DNA from: Arenibacter amylolyticus
GTDB lineage: Bacteria > Bacteroidota > Bacteroidia > Flavobacteriales > Flavobacteriaceae
Length of the DNA: 64,000 bases
Assembly (NCBI RefSeq): GCF_002150785.1
Contig: NZ_MTAZ01000016.1
Location: 1 to 64,000, forward strand
Direction of reading: 5' to 3'
The translations under genes were made by a program, and so were the position numbers. This document shows, piece by piece, positions 1-7,991 of the stretch. Within the stretch, counting starts at the first letter, position 1, and every line of letters begins with the position of its first letter. Under the pieces are notes generated by a model. That model made no database searches and was not told the DNA's origin. It was given only the letters and a program-made list of their open reading frames with translations.

Positions 1-6
1 AAATAG

Positions 7-99
7 CAGTCCTGTAAGGACTGGCCTTATCTTATCAACACGTTTGAATGGGACTCGCCGATAGGCAATTCCCGCCTCGAGTACGAAGACATGCCGTAA
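7..99 (+). other. possible C-terminal coding remnant
   Basis: Frame 1 is open from base 7 to a TAA at 97-99 and gives a protein-like tail (DWPYLINTFEWDSP, then a short acidic end). The same frame is closed by a TAG at 4-6, so if it belongs to a gene entering from the left, that gene is interrupted, or the fragment is chance. No family was recognised. It could also be a remnant of the degraded accessory region that follows. Confidence 0.2.
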
Positions 100-189
100 C
101 AACTTTATAGTAAAAGTGTTGCGGTTTTCTTTTTTACCATCGTGCCAACCATTTGCTAACCATTTCAAAATAACCTTAAAACAACCTAC

Positions 190-396
190 TCAATTACAGG
201 GGTAATCTCTTTGGTACTGCTCCCAGTATCTCTGCGACCTTTCCATAGTTCTAATGCCGTTTTCCGATTCCGGGTTACAGGCTTGCGCTTGATACCTTCC
301 GTGATCGGTCACACGCTCTATGCATTTACAGTTATCTCCTTCTTTTTGGCAGGAGACAAACAAGGCCAATATGGTTAAAACCCTTAAAGTTCTCAT
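190..396 (-). CDS. small cysteine-rich lipoprotein, unknown function
   Basis: A 68-residue protein begins with ATG and a short hydrophobic leader ending in a lipobox (LFVSC, Cys16), so it is probably lipidated and exported. The mature part is only about 52 residues, polar, with four further cysteines (in the early CKC, then near residue 40, and just before the C-terminus). No family was recognised. It stands alone, divergent from the helix-turn-helix gene at 514. A short real gene is likelier than chance because of the combination of leader, lipobox and ATG, but length makes this uncertain. Confidence 0.5.
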   Translation of the reverse strand: MRTLRVLTILALFVSCQKEGDNCKCIERVTDHGRYQAQACNPESENGIRTMERSQRYWEQYQRDYPCN

Positions 397-513
397 TGGA
401 CTTATCTGAATTTACAAAACTCTTTTAAAACTTCTTGAATCAAAAAACTACCTTTAATAATCTCATTTCCTTAAAATTAGTAAATTCACTTAACCAACTT
501 TAAAAATAATACC

Positions 514-867
514 ATGGAACTAAAAGATATAATTGAAGAGATTAAAGAACGAAAATTAACCGCTTATGAAATAGCGAAAAATACTTCATTAACAGAAGTA
601 GGTATAAATAAAATATTAAATGGGAAGTCGATAAGACCTCATAAATCTACCTTAGACATATTGAGGGCATATTTGAAAAATACATGCAATACAGATATTA
701 CGAATAAATCAGAAAACCTAACCACCCTTCAATTACTCGACATGGTAATTACTAGACTTGAAAAAATAAAGGATAATCCTATAATAAAAAAATTAGATAA
801 AACTGAGTCATCGCAACAGGAACTTGAAAATAAAGTCAATTCAGAAAGCAGTTCAAAAAACACCTAA
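514..867 (+). CDS. small helix-turn-helix (XRE/Cro-like) DNA-binding protein
   Basis: A 117-residue protein whose first ~55 residues form a helix-turn-helix of the XRE/Cro type: an N-terminal helix with LKDIIEEIKERKLT, then YEIAKNTSLTEVGINKILNGKS, then a TLDILRAYL helix. The C-terminal half is polar, with a predicted amphipathic helix (LLDMVITRLEKI) that could serve dimerisation. Probably a transcriptional regulator of a small accessory gene or phage-like module. Base composition is more A-rich than the core genes of the window, consistent with accessory DNA. The gene ends in a 15 bp overlap with the convergent gene on the other strand. Confidence 0.72.
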   Translation: MELKDIIEEIKERKLTAYEIAKNTSLTEVGINKILNGKSIRPHKSTLDILRAYLKNTCNTDITNKSENLTTLQLLDMVITRLEKIKDNPIIKKLDKTESSQQELENKVNSESSSKNT

Positions 868-1053
868 TTTCCTTAACTCCTTTATTTTCTCTATTTCCAA
901 ACTGCATTTTTCTGCAAAGGAAATTTCAATCTCATCATTAAGACTTGGCATTACGGTCTGTAGGTAGTTTGCTTTTGCCCCTATTAATTTTATCTGTTGC
1001 TCTCTTAATGGAAGATGCTGTATTTCCGCTTTCAATTTCTCAAAGTCGTACAT
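853..1053 (-). CDS. hypothetical small protein
   Basis: A 66-residue, highly helical, charged protein starting with ATG (MYDFEKLKAEIQ) and ending with the hydrophobic tail LRKLGVF. It converges on the helix-turn-helix gene and overlaps its last 15 bases. No known domain was recognised. The heptad-like pattern (KLKAEIQHLPLREQQIKLIGAK) suggests a coiled coil or adaptor of a mobile module. The ATG start and non-random composition support a real gene, but the short length leaves doubt. Confidence 0.45.
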   Translation of the reverse strand: MYDFEKLKAEIQHLPLREQQIKLIGAKANYLQTVMPSLNDEIEISFAEKCSLEIEKIKELRKLGVF

Positions 1054-1356
1054 TCTATTTTATTTATGGTTATTATTATTAATTCAGCAAATTAATGCGG
1101 TTGGTGGCGTTCCTCACTGTTACCCCGCTGTTATTCTGTTTTCAAAACTTAACATCCTTCAGAAAACTTCAGAAATCAAATGTAAACTTTTGTAAACACC
1201 CTTTAACCCGTATTGCTACCTCTCACCCGTGCGTAGTGACCCCAAAAAAACCTTTGCAACCTTTGATCTGATTTGCTACCAAAGGAGAAAGTAGGCCGAA
1301 AACTATTGGTAGACGCCACTTTTGAACCCTTCCTTATCCGCAGAGGACCGAGAAGT

Positions 1357-1395
1357 AAATGCAACGATTTGCATTTATAGCGAGGGGCCAGTTGG
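1357..1395. repeat. copy A of ~40 bp imperfect direct repeat
   Basis: Runs from AAATGCAACGATTTGC to GAGGGGCCAGTTGG. It matches the copy at 1491-1530 at about 34 of 39 positions, with the last 12 bases (GGGGCCAGTTGG preceded by GA) identical. The repeat sits in non-coding DNA. Confidence 0.7.
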
Positions 1396-1490
1396 AGAGC
1401 TGGGAAAGCTCCGAGATTCAGCTTTTTATTTTTTTTAAAAAAGCGCGGAGTTTTTAAACCGGTTTTTAGATCTAATCTAGGACCCATAAG

Positions 1491-1530
1491 AAATTGCAAG
1501 GATTTACATTTGTAGAGAGGGGCCAGTTGG
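1491..1530. repeat. copy B of ~40 bp imperfect direct repeat
   Basis: Runs from AAATTGCAAGGATTTAC to GAGGGGCCAGTTGG, 134 bp to the right of copy A, with one extra base near its left end. Function unknown; could be a dispersed intergenic repeat or part of an attachment region. Confidence 0.7.
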
Positions 1531-1663
1531 TGCGTTGTTCTTCGCTGCGGCTGGCTTCTTAAAAAGTATCGGTATGAGTTTCCCACTGGGTTATTGAAAA
1601 TCGTAACTTCAGCATGTAGCATTATAGCACCTTAGCCCTTGGCTACAGCTGGCTCCTCCATCC

Positions 1664-1682
1664 AAAGGTACACTGTACCTTT
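1664..1682. repeat. perfect 8 bp inverted repeat with 3 bp loop
   Basis: AAAGGTAC-act-GTACCTTT. The arms are perfectly complementary. There is no T-run, so a terminator is unlikely; a protein-binding or recombination site is possible. Confidence 0.5.
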
Positions 1683-2128
1683 ATCCCTCGGACCTAGACA
1701 AGCAAAGAAATCGGAGATTCACGAAATTCTTTAAAAAACAAATAATAATTCTTGAGTAAAATGAAAGGGAATTTGGTTGAGGGGAAAGGTAAAGTTTAAC
1801 TAATATCAAAAAAATAAGTCCTGCTCAAATCAACATTAATATTTCACCTAAACATAACAATTAATCTTCACCCTTAGTTAGTGTATGTGTATGGCTATTT
1901 GTATCTGGCATTACCCTGGCGGATTTGGAAAGTGTGGAAAGGATAAAGAATAGTATCGTATGGTTGACCCGATGGTCACAGTGGTTTGGCATAGAAAAAT
2001 TGAAAATACCAGGGTAGATCAGAACTACCTTCCGCCTCTTCCTCCCTATTCCTCACGTGGCATTTATTAATTCGTAGGTCAATAATATGTTCTTTCGCGT
2101 ATATTGTATGTAAATAAAGCTTAAAACT

Positions 2129-2404
2129 ATGGCAACAATTAGAAAATCATTGACTATTACCACTTCTCAAGAAAAATGGATAAAGTTGCAAATTGAACAT
2201 GGTGGTTTCGCTAATGACAGCGAATATATGCGACATCTAATACGGTTGGATGAAGAACGCAATAGGGAAATTTTAATGACCAAAGCAGCAATACAAGAAG
2301 GCTATGATAGCGGTGTGAGCTCTAAAATTAGGTCTGTTGAAGAAATTGTTGAGGCGGCCAAATCTCGCAAGAAAAATAGCGGTCAAACACCCATGGATGA
2401 ATAG
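2129..2404 (+). CDS. parD: ParD-type antitoxin (ribbon-helix-helix)
   Basis: A 91-residue protein of the CopG/ParD ribbon-helix-helix family. The N-terminal strand RKSLTITTSQEKWI is followed by helix 1, the turn GGFANDSEYMRHLI typical of ParD helix 2, and an acidic C-terminal arm that in the family wraps the ParE toxin. It represses its own promoter and neutralises ParE in known systems. The end of the gene overlaps, by 8 bases (ATGAATAG), the expected ATG of the toxin reading frame, the usual coupled arrangement. Start chosen at ATG 2129, giving the normal family length. Confidence 0.88.
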   Translation: MATIRKSLTITTSQEKWIKLQIEHGGFANDSEYMRHLIRLDEERNREILMTKAAIQEGYDSGVSSKIRSVEEIVEAAKSRKKNSGQTPMDE

Positions 2405-2429
2405 ATACAATTTATAATCGAAAGCCGAC

Positions 2430-2687
2430 ATGGATAAAGACGATATCGTAGATTGTACTCTAGAGACTTGGAGTGAATCGCAGACATATGCTTATGTTTC
2501 CGAGTTAGCACACCTTTTCCAGACGCTTGCTGACAGTCCAGAAATACGGCATAGCGCTGCTGAATATGCACCTTTACTAAAAAAATATACCTTCAAAGCG
2601 CATACAATATTTTATGAGCCGACTAAAAATGGCATCTTCATCATTCGCATTCTAGGACAACGACAGGACTTTAGAGGACATCTTTAA
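2430..2687 (+). CDS. parE: ParE/RelE-type toxin with interrupted N-terminus
   Basis: The 85 codons from ATG 2430 match the body and C-terminus of ParE toxins: YTLETW-like helix, LFQTLADSPEIRH, the strand HTIFYEPTKNGIFIIRIL and the terminal GQRQDFRGHL. ParE poisons gyrase in characterised members. The natural start is almost certainly ATG 2397, inside the parD end, in the same frame: it gives MNRYNL, then TAA at 2415-2417, then SKAD and the ATG at 2430. The first beta strand is therefore cut off. Either the toxin is a pseudogene, or translation restarts at 2430 and yields a shortened, perhaps inactive, protein. A sequencing error at the TAA cannot be excluded. Confidence 0.72.
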   Translation: MDKDDIVDCTLETWSESQTYAYVSELAHLFQTLADSPEIRHSAAEYAPLLKKYTFKAHTIFYEPTKNGIFIIRILGQRQDFRGHL

Positions 2688-2690
2688 ATG

Positions 2691-3554
2691 CTAATTGTCT
2701 GTAGGTTGAAGTAATAATTTTATGACGAAACTATCTTTTCTTTTATTTATTCTAACTATTTCGCATGTTAATATTTCACCATCTTTCAAATTATAAATAA
2801 ACCATTTTATGTTTTTGCGTGATATAGAGTCAGGATAAAACTCCTTTGTTACTGGAATTAGAGCTTCATGCTTTCCTAATACATAAAATTCGGGTTGCCC
2901 TTGTTTATTTACGACTACATTTACTTTTTGTTTAGTTCCTATAAGCTGATCCATTTCCCCATTGAACCATTTTCCACGATCACGATTATCCCTAAGTAGA
3001 GGGTGTCCATCTTTGTTGAATCCTTGAAAACGAACGATAATAACTTTTCCTACCTTCCAATGGTCATAATCTGATTCTTCAACTAGGGTCGATTTGTGAA
3101 TTAAGCCTAAAATTGAACCAAACTTCCACTTAAAGTGTACCCCTATGTCTACAAAAATGCCATATTTTGCTTTTTGTAAAATAACACCGCGACACCTAGC
3201 TTGTTCCATAAAATTCGGATATTCAAAACTGTGTTGCGTGGCATCCATTTGTATTAAAATAGGGTTTTCTTCCAACTTGTAGATTTTACCCCTAAAATAT
3301 TTTCCAACTAGATGATTGGAAACATTGTGCCAAAAATCTATTGTAGGATATGTCCAGCTAAAATGTTGGTAAGAAACAAAAGCAAATAATCCTCCCACCT
3401 TTACTGTAAATCCTTTAGCCCTACCTTCTACTATACGAAATGTTAAACTTTCTTGGTTTGCATAAGCCTTCCTTAAATTCATCAGTAGTCTTTGAAGATA
3501 ATCATCATCATTTGAGTCAGGATCTCTTTTTATATATTCAGTGGTTTTTCTCAT
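2691..3554 (-). CDS. S1-like RNA-binding domain protein, unknown role
   Basis: A 287-residue cytosolic protein. Residues ~118-190 resemble an S1/OB fold: CRGVILQKAKYGIFVDIG, a loop, then GLIHKSTL, then a spaced WKVGKVIIVRFQGF, the pattern of an S1 motif. Residues ~40-75 (FRIVEGRAKGFTVKVGGLFAFVS) look like the start of a second, diverged OB/S1 repeat. Role presumably nucleic-acid binding, but no specific family was recognised. It converges on parDE with 3 bases between the genes and has no operon partner. Codon use is AT-rich like the accessory DNA around it. Confidence 0.68.
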   Translation of the reverse strand: MRKTTEYIKRDPDSNDDDYLQRLLMNLRKAYANQESLTFRIVEGRAKGFTVKVGGLFAFVSYQHFSWTYPTIDFWHNVSNHLVGKYFRGKIYKLEENPILIQMDATQHSFEYPNFMEQARCRGVILQKAKYGIFVDIGVHFKWKFGSILGLIHKSTLVEESDYDHWKVGKVIIVRFQGFNKDGHPLLRDNRDRGKWFNGEMDQLIGTKQKVNVVVNKQGQPEFYVLGKHEALIPVTKEFYPDSISRKNIKWFIYNLKDGEILTCEIVRINKRKDSFVIKLLLQPTDN

Positions 3555-3861
3555 GGTTCAAGAATTCGTTCACAACCAAGGCTAGGTCGCCGTTAAATAG
3601 GCTACGGTGACGAAACAGAAAAATTTTTGTGTTTTTATAAATATAGGCAAAACTTTAAATTGAACACCAAAGACCACATTATCTGTAAGTTTTATAAGCG
3701 GGTGCACCAGGTCCTTAAAACGCTCAAAGAAACAAGTATCTCGTAGATTATTACCCGTTATTATGTAAGTCCCCTATTCTCAATTCTTATCATTGCCTAT
3801 TTCCAATACCGTAGGCATTAGATACGATCACCCACATAGGTATATACAAGGCAATAGATTT

Positions 3862-3879
3862 TATACCCTATCAGGTATA
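3862..3879. promoter_or_regulatory. operator-like palindrome, copy 1
   Basis: TATACCCTATCAGGTATA, imperfect dyad with perfect TATACC/GGTATA ends. It shares its outer six bases on each side and its first ten bases with the perfect palindrome 41 bp to the right. Paired sites of this kind are typical of autoregulated toxin-antitoxin promoters. Confidence 0.5.
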
Positions 3880-3902
3880 AAACCTAACCTCAACCCTTTT
3901 AT

Positions 3903-3920
3903 TATACCCTATAGGGTATA
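3903..3920. promoter_or_regulatory. operator-like palindrome, copy 2 (perfect)
   Basis: TATACCCTATAGGGTATA is a perfect 18 bp palindrome, 41 bp (about four helical turns) from copy 1 start to start. No intact gene is in position to be controlled by it; a HipB/XRE-type repressor operator left behind by a lost module is a possible reading. Confidence 0.55.
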
Positions 3921-4103
3921 CTTGAAAGAGGAAATGAATCCTGAGTAATTGTTGTGTTTATTCAAGAATTCTCGTTCATAAACATGAATTACTTGGCTAG
4001 ATCAATCCTTCCACTGCAGACAGACCGGAATCCTACAAGTCAAAGACTGGAGAAACGATCGTCTATAAGAACTATGACATCCTAGTGTCATGTAATCTTC
4101 AAT

Positions 4104-4616
4104 TTAAACATGATGAATTTCAGCTTTTAGGGAAACGGTATCCAATACCATAAAGGTTGCAGGAATCTCCCTTAGATCACCCCCATGATAGCCCATAATG
4201 GCCCCCGGATTAATCAGTAGGGTGTCGTTTATCATTTCATCGTTTACTACCATATGATTATGCCCATAGCAGACAACGTCATATCCTCCATTCTCGGCGA
4301 TTGTCCTAGCTTTATCGGGATAGTGATTCATAGCCAGGGAGATTCCACCTAAAAGACTTTTAAAATATTCTCCATGGATGTGAATATTGGGGTATTTCTT
4401 AGCGTTACGTAGGATAGCAGCAACATCCCCGTCGTTATTACCAAAGACCATGTGAACTGGGTCGGAATACGAACGCCCTAATAAATGTATTATAAAAGGC
4501 GAACAGAGGTCACCACAAAACAGCATCGCTTCAGTAGCAAGTAGCTCTGGCATGGATAAGGCTTTTTGCAGGTTCCAGATGTTGTCGTGGATATCGGAAA
4601 GTAGGGCGATTTTCAT
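4104..4616 (-). CDS. YfcE/MJ0936-family metallophosphoesterase
   Basis: A 170-residue calcineurin-like phosphoesterase of the small YfcE/MJ0936 type, which hydrolyses phosphodiesters with two bound metal ions. All metal-ligand motifs are visible in order: DIHDN at residues 8-12, CGD near 39, GNND near 60, the histidine in MNHYP near 97, and GHNH near 118, followed by NPGA. Length is normal for the family. It stands alone. Its physiological substrate is not deducible from the sequence. Confidence 0.9.
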   Translation of the reverse strand: MKIALLSDIHDNIWNLQKALSMPELLATEAMLFCGDLCSPFIIHLLGRSYSDPVHMVFGNNDGDVAAILRNAKKYPNIHIHGEYFKSLLGGISLAMNHYPDKARTIAENGGYDVVCYGHNHMVVNDEMINDTLLINPGAIMGYHGGDLREIPATFMVLDTVSLKAEIHHV

Positions 4617-4973
4617 TTGCGGTGGGTATTGATACGTTTAATTCATTAAGGTTAGGCGCTTGGATTAAAATCCATCCCTAATTTAAACTTTTTGTAGTTG
4701 CTTTTAATTTACAAAAAATTAAAGTCACAAATCGGCAATAAATACCAGCTAACCCTTTCCGGCCTATGCCGGTAGTGAGGCAACCCGTTCGCGCCTAATA
4801 TTCTTAAAAATATAACCTGACCGTTATAATCCAGGTGTTTCAATAATTAACCATCCTGTTTTTTGATAAATAACCCAAAACCTATTTCTTCCTATATTAC
4901 TTAGCTCAAAGTCCAGCTTAAAAGTTTATTTTCATCAATCCTTTATCGGTATAAAAAAAACTAATCAATAACC
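4617..4973. other. intergenic, divergent promoter region
   Basis: AT-rich spacer between the divergent phosphodiesterase and beta-lactamase-like genes. It contains a small inverted repeat CCGGC-ctat-GCCGG at 4759-4772 in otherwise AT-rich DNA. Nothing else was recognised. Confidence 0.5.
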
Positions 4974-5882
4974 ATGAAATCATTGAAACCTATTTTAGCC
5001 ATCAGCTTAATTTCCGTCTCCCTATTAACAAACTCCTGTCAGGTAAAAACTTCTAAAAAAGAAGATTTAGCAAAAAAGATCCATACCCAAATAGATTCAA
5101 TAGACGGTACCGTTGCTGTTGCATTTTATAGCTTATCTAAACCCAAAGACAGTTTATTAATAAATGTTGACGAGAAGTTTCATGCAGCCAGCACCATGAA
5201 AGTGCCTGTGATGATCGAATTATTTAAGCAGGCTAGCCAAGGGAAAATAAATCTTCAAGATTCTATTGTTTTGAAAAATGAATTTAAAAGCATTGTAGAT
5301 GACAGCTTGTACCGTATGGACATAAACGATGATAGCGACGATATTATCTACAATCAAATTGGCAGTAAAGTAGCGCTCAAAGATTTAATGCATAGCATGA
5401 TTACGATAAGTAGCAATTTGGCCACCAATGTATTAATTGAACTTGTAGATGCCAAAATGGTAACCGCTAGCATGCGAGACTTAGGCGCAGAAAACATAGA
5501 AGTTTTGAGGGGCGTTGAAGATCTAAAAGCGTATGAAAAAGGCTTAAGTAATTCTACTACCGCCAAGGATTTAATGGTTATAATGAAATCTATCGCAAAT
5601 AATTCTGCAGGAACCCCTAAAGATTGTGAGGCGATGATCACCATCTTAAAAGATCAACAGCATAAGAGTCTAATTCCTTTTTATTTACCCGAAGCGGTGA
5701 AAGTAGCGCACAAAACTGGATCTATAACGGGGGTTCACCACGATGCGGGAATTGTGTATTTGCCAGATGGCAACGCCTATGTATTAGTACTACTTTCTAA
5801 GAATTTAAAAGATTTTGATAAGGGGACCGAACAATTAGCCAGAATATCGAAAACCTTGTATGACTATGTAAGCAGTAATTAA
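4974..5882 (+). CDS. class A beta-lactamase-like serine hydrolase lipoprotein
   Basis: A 302-residue lipoprotein (leader ending LLTNSC, Cys22) with a class A beta-lactamase fold. The active-site tetrad S73-T-M-K76 corresponds to S70xxK, S146-S-N148 to the SDN loop, and K247-T-G-S to KTG. The omega-loop region reads VLRGVEDLKAYE; the arginine is there, but the glutamate is three residues after it rather than two, so the usual E166 register is not certain. It may hydrolyse beta-lactams in the periplasm or act on another amide; no regulator gene is adjacent. Start is the ATG that gives a complete lipoprotein signal. Confidence 0.85.
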   Translation: MKSLKPILAISLISVSLLTNSCQVKTSKKEDLAKKIHTQIDSIDGTVAVAFYSLSKPKDSLLINVDEKFHAASTMKVPVMIELFKQASQGKINLQDSIVLKNEFKSIVDDSLYRMDINDDSDDIIYNQIGSKVALKDLMHSMITISSNLATNVLIELVDAKMVTASMRDLGAENIEVLRGVEDLKAYEKGLSNSTTAKDLMVIMKSIANNSAGTPKDCEAMITILKDQQHKSLIPFYLPEAVKVAHKTGSITGVHHDAGIVYLPDGNAYVLVLLSKNLKDFDKGTEQLARISKTLYDYVSSN

Positions 5883-6291
5883 AGCCAATAAGACCCATAT
5901 ACCGGCAAGTCTATGGCTATCCGTGAAGAATCCATATAAGCGTGCATGAAAAAAAACTGAATGATAAGAGTTTTATTCCACTGAAAAATCCATGCCAACA
6001 TAGGGTGCTATCAAGAAGTTCTTGAATGACTTAGCTTGCACGCAATTATGTTATTTTCAACTTTTTTTTGAAAGCTTTTTTTGGTTTCTTTTGATAATAG
6101 GGGTACATCCCGTAAAATTGCAGTTCGCACAACATCAACTAAAACACAGTACGAAACAGAAGGACGCAGCAGGAAGATTCAGGTTAAAAGGAAATACACC
6201 TCACAACCATCGCATAAACCTGTTAAATTACGTATAACTCGCTCTAATATTCCCGGAATAGGAGTGCAATTCCAAATCAGAATTAATTAAA
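5883..6291. other. intergenic, possible decayed frame
   Basis: No convincing gene. A plus-strand frame from about 6081 to the TAA at 6288-6290 gives a strongly basic 60-70 residue product ending one base before the cidA ATG, but it has no ATG start and no recognisable domain. The frame could be a remnant of a gene end or the transcribed leader of the cidAB operon. Confidence 0.45.
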
Positions 6292-6630
6292 ATGCTTAAA
6301 GGAGTCCTATATATATTTTTATTCCTACTAATTGGAGAAGTCATAGTTTCCCTATGTAATCTTCCCATTGCTGGCAACATTGTTGGCATGGTTGCCATTT
6401 TTATAGCCTTAAAGACAAAAGTGATTAAATTAAAGGATGTGAAGCCTGCCTCGGATCAGTTTATAAAATACATGGTTTTATTTTTTATACCCTACGGAGT
6501 AGGCTTAATGACTTTTTACGACATGCTAAAAATGCATTGGGTCGCCATAGTAGTGAGCACGGTATTAAGTACTATCCTCACCTTGTATGTAACTGGTATC
6601 GTCTTACAAAAATTTGGAAAAGATGAGTGA
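6292..6630 (+). CDS. CidA/LrgA-family membrane protein
   Basis: A 112-residue, almost wholly hydrophobic protein with about four membrane segments and the family pattern LIGEVIVSLCNLPIAGNIVGMV followed by a cytosolic loop and FIKYMVLFFIPYGVGLM. CidA/LrgA proteins are holin-like membrane proteins that act with CidB/LrgB in murein-hydrolase control and, in several bacteria, in export of small organic acids such as pyruvate or glycolate. Its stop overlaps the start of the lrgB-like gene, so the two are translationally coupled. The sequence does not settle which of the two roles applies. Confidence 0.88.
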   Translation: MLKGVLYIFLFLLIGEVIVSLCNLPIAGNIVGMVAIFIALKTKVIKLKDVKPASDQFIKYMVLFFIPYGVGLMTFYDMLKMHWVAIVVSTVLSTILTLYVTGIVLQKFGKDE

Positions 6631-7324
6631 AATCTATCAACAACCCTTATTTGGAATTTTTATAACCTTATTGGTATTTCAATTATCCCAAATAATTGCT
6701 CGTAAATGGAAGTTTGTACTTTTCAATCCAGTGTTGCTTTCCGTTGTATCCATCATTGGCTTTTTGCTCCTATTTAATATAGATTTTGAAGCGTACAATG
6801 TGGGCGGCCAATATTTAGGATTTTTATTAGGGCCTACCGTGGTGGCCTTGGGGGTATTATTTTACGAGAAATACGAACAGATAAAGTTAAACCTACTGCC
6901 CTTTGTAGCTTCGGTGGTCATTGGAGGCACCATCAGCGTACTATCCGTATGCCTTTTAGCTATGCTACTTGGCGCTTCCGAACCCATTATACGATCCTTG
7001 GCACCCAAGTCTGTCACCACTCCAATAGCCTTGGAAATTGCTAAAATTATTGGCGGATTGCCTTATATTGCTGCTGGGATTGTAATTGCGGTAGGAATCT
7101 TTGGCAATGCTTTTGGCCCTGGTATTTTGCGTATTTTAGGGATAAGGAACAAAAATGCCATTGGGGCGGCCCTAGGAACTGCTGCTCACGGCATTGGCAC
7201 TGCCAGAGCCTTAGACGAAGGTAAGTTGGCAGGTGCCTATGGCGGACTAGCCATGTGCATTAATGGCTTGTTAACGGCCCTAATTACGCCCTACCTCCTA
7301 GAGCTAATCCTTCCTATGGTATAA
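6623..7324 (+). CDS. CidB/LrgB-family membrane protein
   Basis: A 233-residue inner-membrane protein of the LrgB/CidB family. Key family stretches are visible: LGPTVVALGVLFYEKYEQIK, the SLAPKSVTTPIALEIAKIIGG signature and GTAAHGIGTARAL. Probably eight to nine membrane segments. It works with the preceding CidA/LrgA-like protein. The start ATG at 6623 overlaps the upstream TGA stop by 8 bases and gives MSEIYQQPLFG, closer to the family N-terminus than the ATG nine bases upstream (6614). Confidence 0.9.
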   Translation: MSEIYQQPLFGIFITLLVFQLSQIIARKWKFVLFNPVLLSVVSIIGFLLLFNIDFEAYNVGGQYLGFLLGPTVVALGVLFYEKYEQIKLNLLPFVASVVIGGTISVLSVCLLAMLLGASEPIIRSLAPKSVTTPIALEIAKIIGGLPYIAAGIVIAVGIFGNAFGPGILRILGIRNKNAIGAALGTAAHGIGTARALDEGKLAGAYGGLAMCINGLLTALITPYLLELILPMV

Positions 7325-7475
7325 CCTTGCATTGAAATGCCCAGGTCTATGGGGGAGCCCAACTTTTACGAAATCGATAATCATTTGCTATCTTCGCAAA
7401 ACACGTAAAAAAAGGAAGAAACGATCTTCACTACGCAAAGCTATTTAGCTAAGGAATCATCTAACATATGGAAAA

Positions 7476-7973
7476 ATGAAAAAGCTAGTAATCATACTAT
7501 TAAGCTTTGGACTTTTTGCATGTAATCAGCAGAAAGACCAAATTACAACTTTACAAAACCACATAGACAGTTTAGAAGTAAAACTTGCAAACACCTATAA
7601 ACCCGGATTTGGGGATTTTATGGGGAGCATACAAACACATCACGCCAAACTATGGTTTGCAGCACAAAATCACAACTGGCAACTTGCCGATTTTGAAGTG
7701 CACGAAATAGAGGAGGCTATTGAAGGCATTCTCAACTTTCAAGCTGACCGAGAGGAAACTAAGATGATTGGCATGTTAGAACCGGCCTTGGATAGTATTG
7801 AAAAAGCCATTGAAAAGAAGGATATCGATTTATTTAATAGGAGCTACAAACAGCTTACAATAAGCTGTAACCAATGCCATCTAGCCGTAGACATGGGGTA
7901 TAATGTTGTTAAGGTTCCAGAATTCTCACCTTTCAGCAATCAAGAGTTTAAACCAATGGACAATTCCAAATAA
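7476..7973 (+). CDS. mono-haem c-type lipoprotein
   Basis: A 165-residue lipoprotein (leader ending LFACN, Cys16) with a single covalent haem motif CNQCH near residue 135 and otherwise long amphipathic helices. The fold is probably a helical bundle of the cytochrome c-prime or chemosensory four-helix type: HHAKLWFAAQNHNWQLADFEVHEIEEAIEG is a helix rich in histidines that could supply the second iron ligand. The C-terminus is a short polar tail. It is a single-gene unit with its own strong terminator. Role in electron transfer or small-molecule (gas) sensing is an inference; no partner is encoded next to it. Confidence 0.75.
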   Translation: MKKLVIILLSFGLFACNQQKDQITTLQNHIDSLEVKLANTYKPGFGDFMGSIQTHHAKLWFAAQNHNWQLADFEVHEIEEAIEGILNFQADREETKMIGMLEPALDSIEKAIEKKDIDLFNRSYKQLTISCNQCHLAVDMGYNVVKVPEFSPFSNQEFKPMDNSK

Positions 7974-7991
7974 GTTTAAGCCCTTCTAATT

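Larger units (their letters stand above)
1054..2128. other. 1.1 kb gene-poor accessory stretch
   Basis: No convincing gene. A 139-codon minus-strand frame at 1203-1622 is explained by two copies of a ~40 bp nucleotide motif (1357-1395 and 1491-1530) and has no domain. There is a perfect short inverted repeat at 1664-1682. The rest is AT-rich with many stops. The stretch lies between small orphan genes and a decayed toxin-antitoxin pair, so it is probably what is left of a mobile or integrated element. No transposase, integrase or tRNA was found in it. Confidence 0.6.
3555..4103. other. 550 bp intergenic region with two operator-like palindromes
   Basis: No supported gene. Two 18 bp palindromes lie at 3862-3879 and 3903-3920. 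Two short protein-like frames (around 3660-3745 and 4010-4095, plus strand) have no usable start or family and may be decayed coding DNA. An inverted repeat ATGACA-N6-TGTCAT at 4074-4091 lies just after the end of the minus-strand phosphodiesterase gene and could be a weak terminator. Confidence 0.5.

Noticed and set aside
1203-1622. 139-codon minus-strand frame
   Set aside because: Composition is arginine/leucine/proline-rich, no domain or signal, and two of its parts are copies of the same nucleotide repeat; better explained as non-coding repeat DNA.
4074-4091. Inverted repeat ATGACA-N6-TGTCAT as a further Crp/Fnr site
   Set aside because: The spacing between ATGAC and GTCAT is eight, not four, and it lies after the end of a gene rather than in front of one.
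6081-6290. Basic 69-codon frame before cidA
   Set aside because: Starts only with TTG, no ATG in frame, no family, low complexity.
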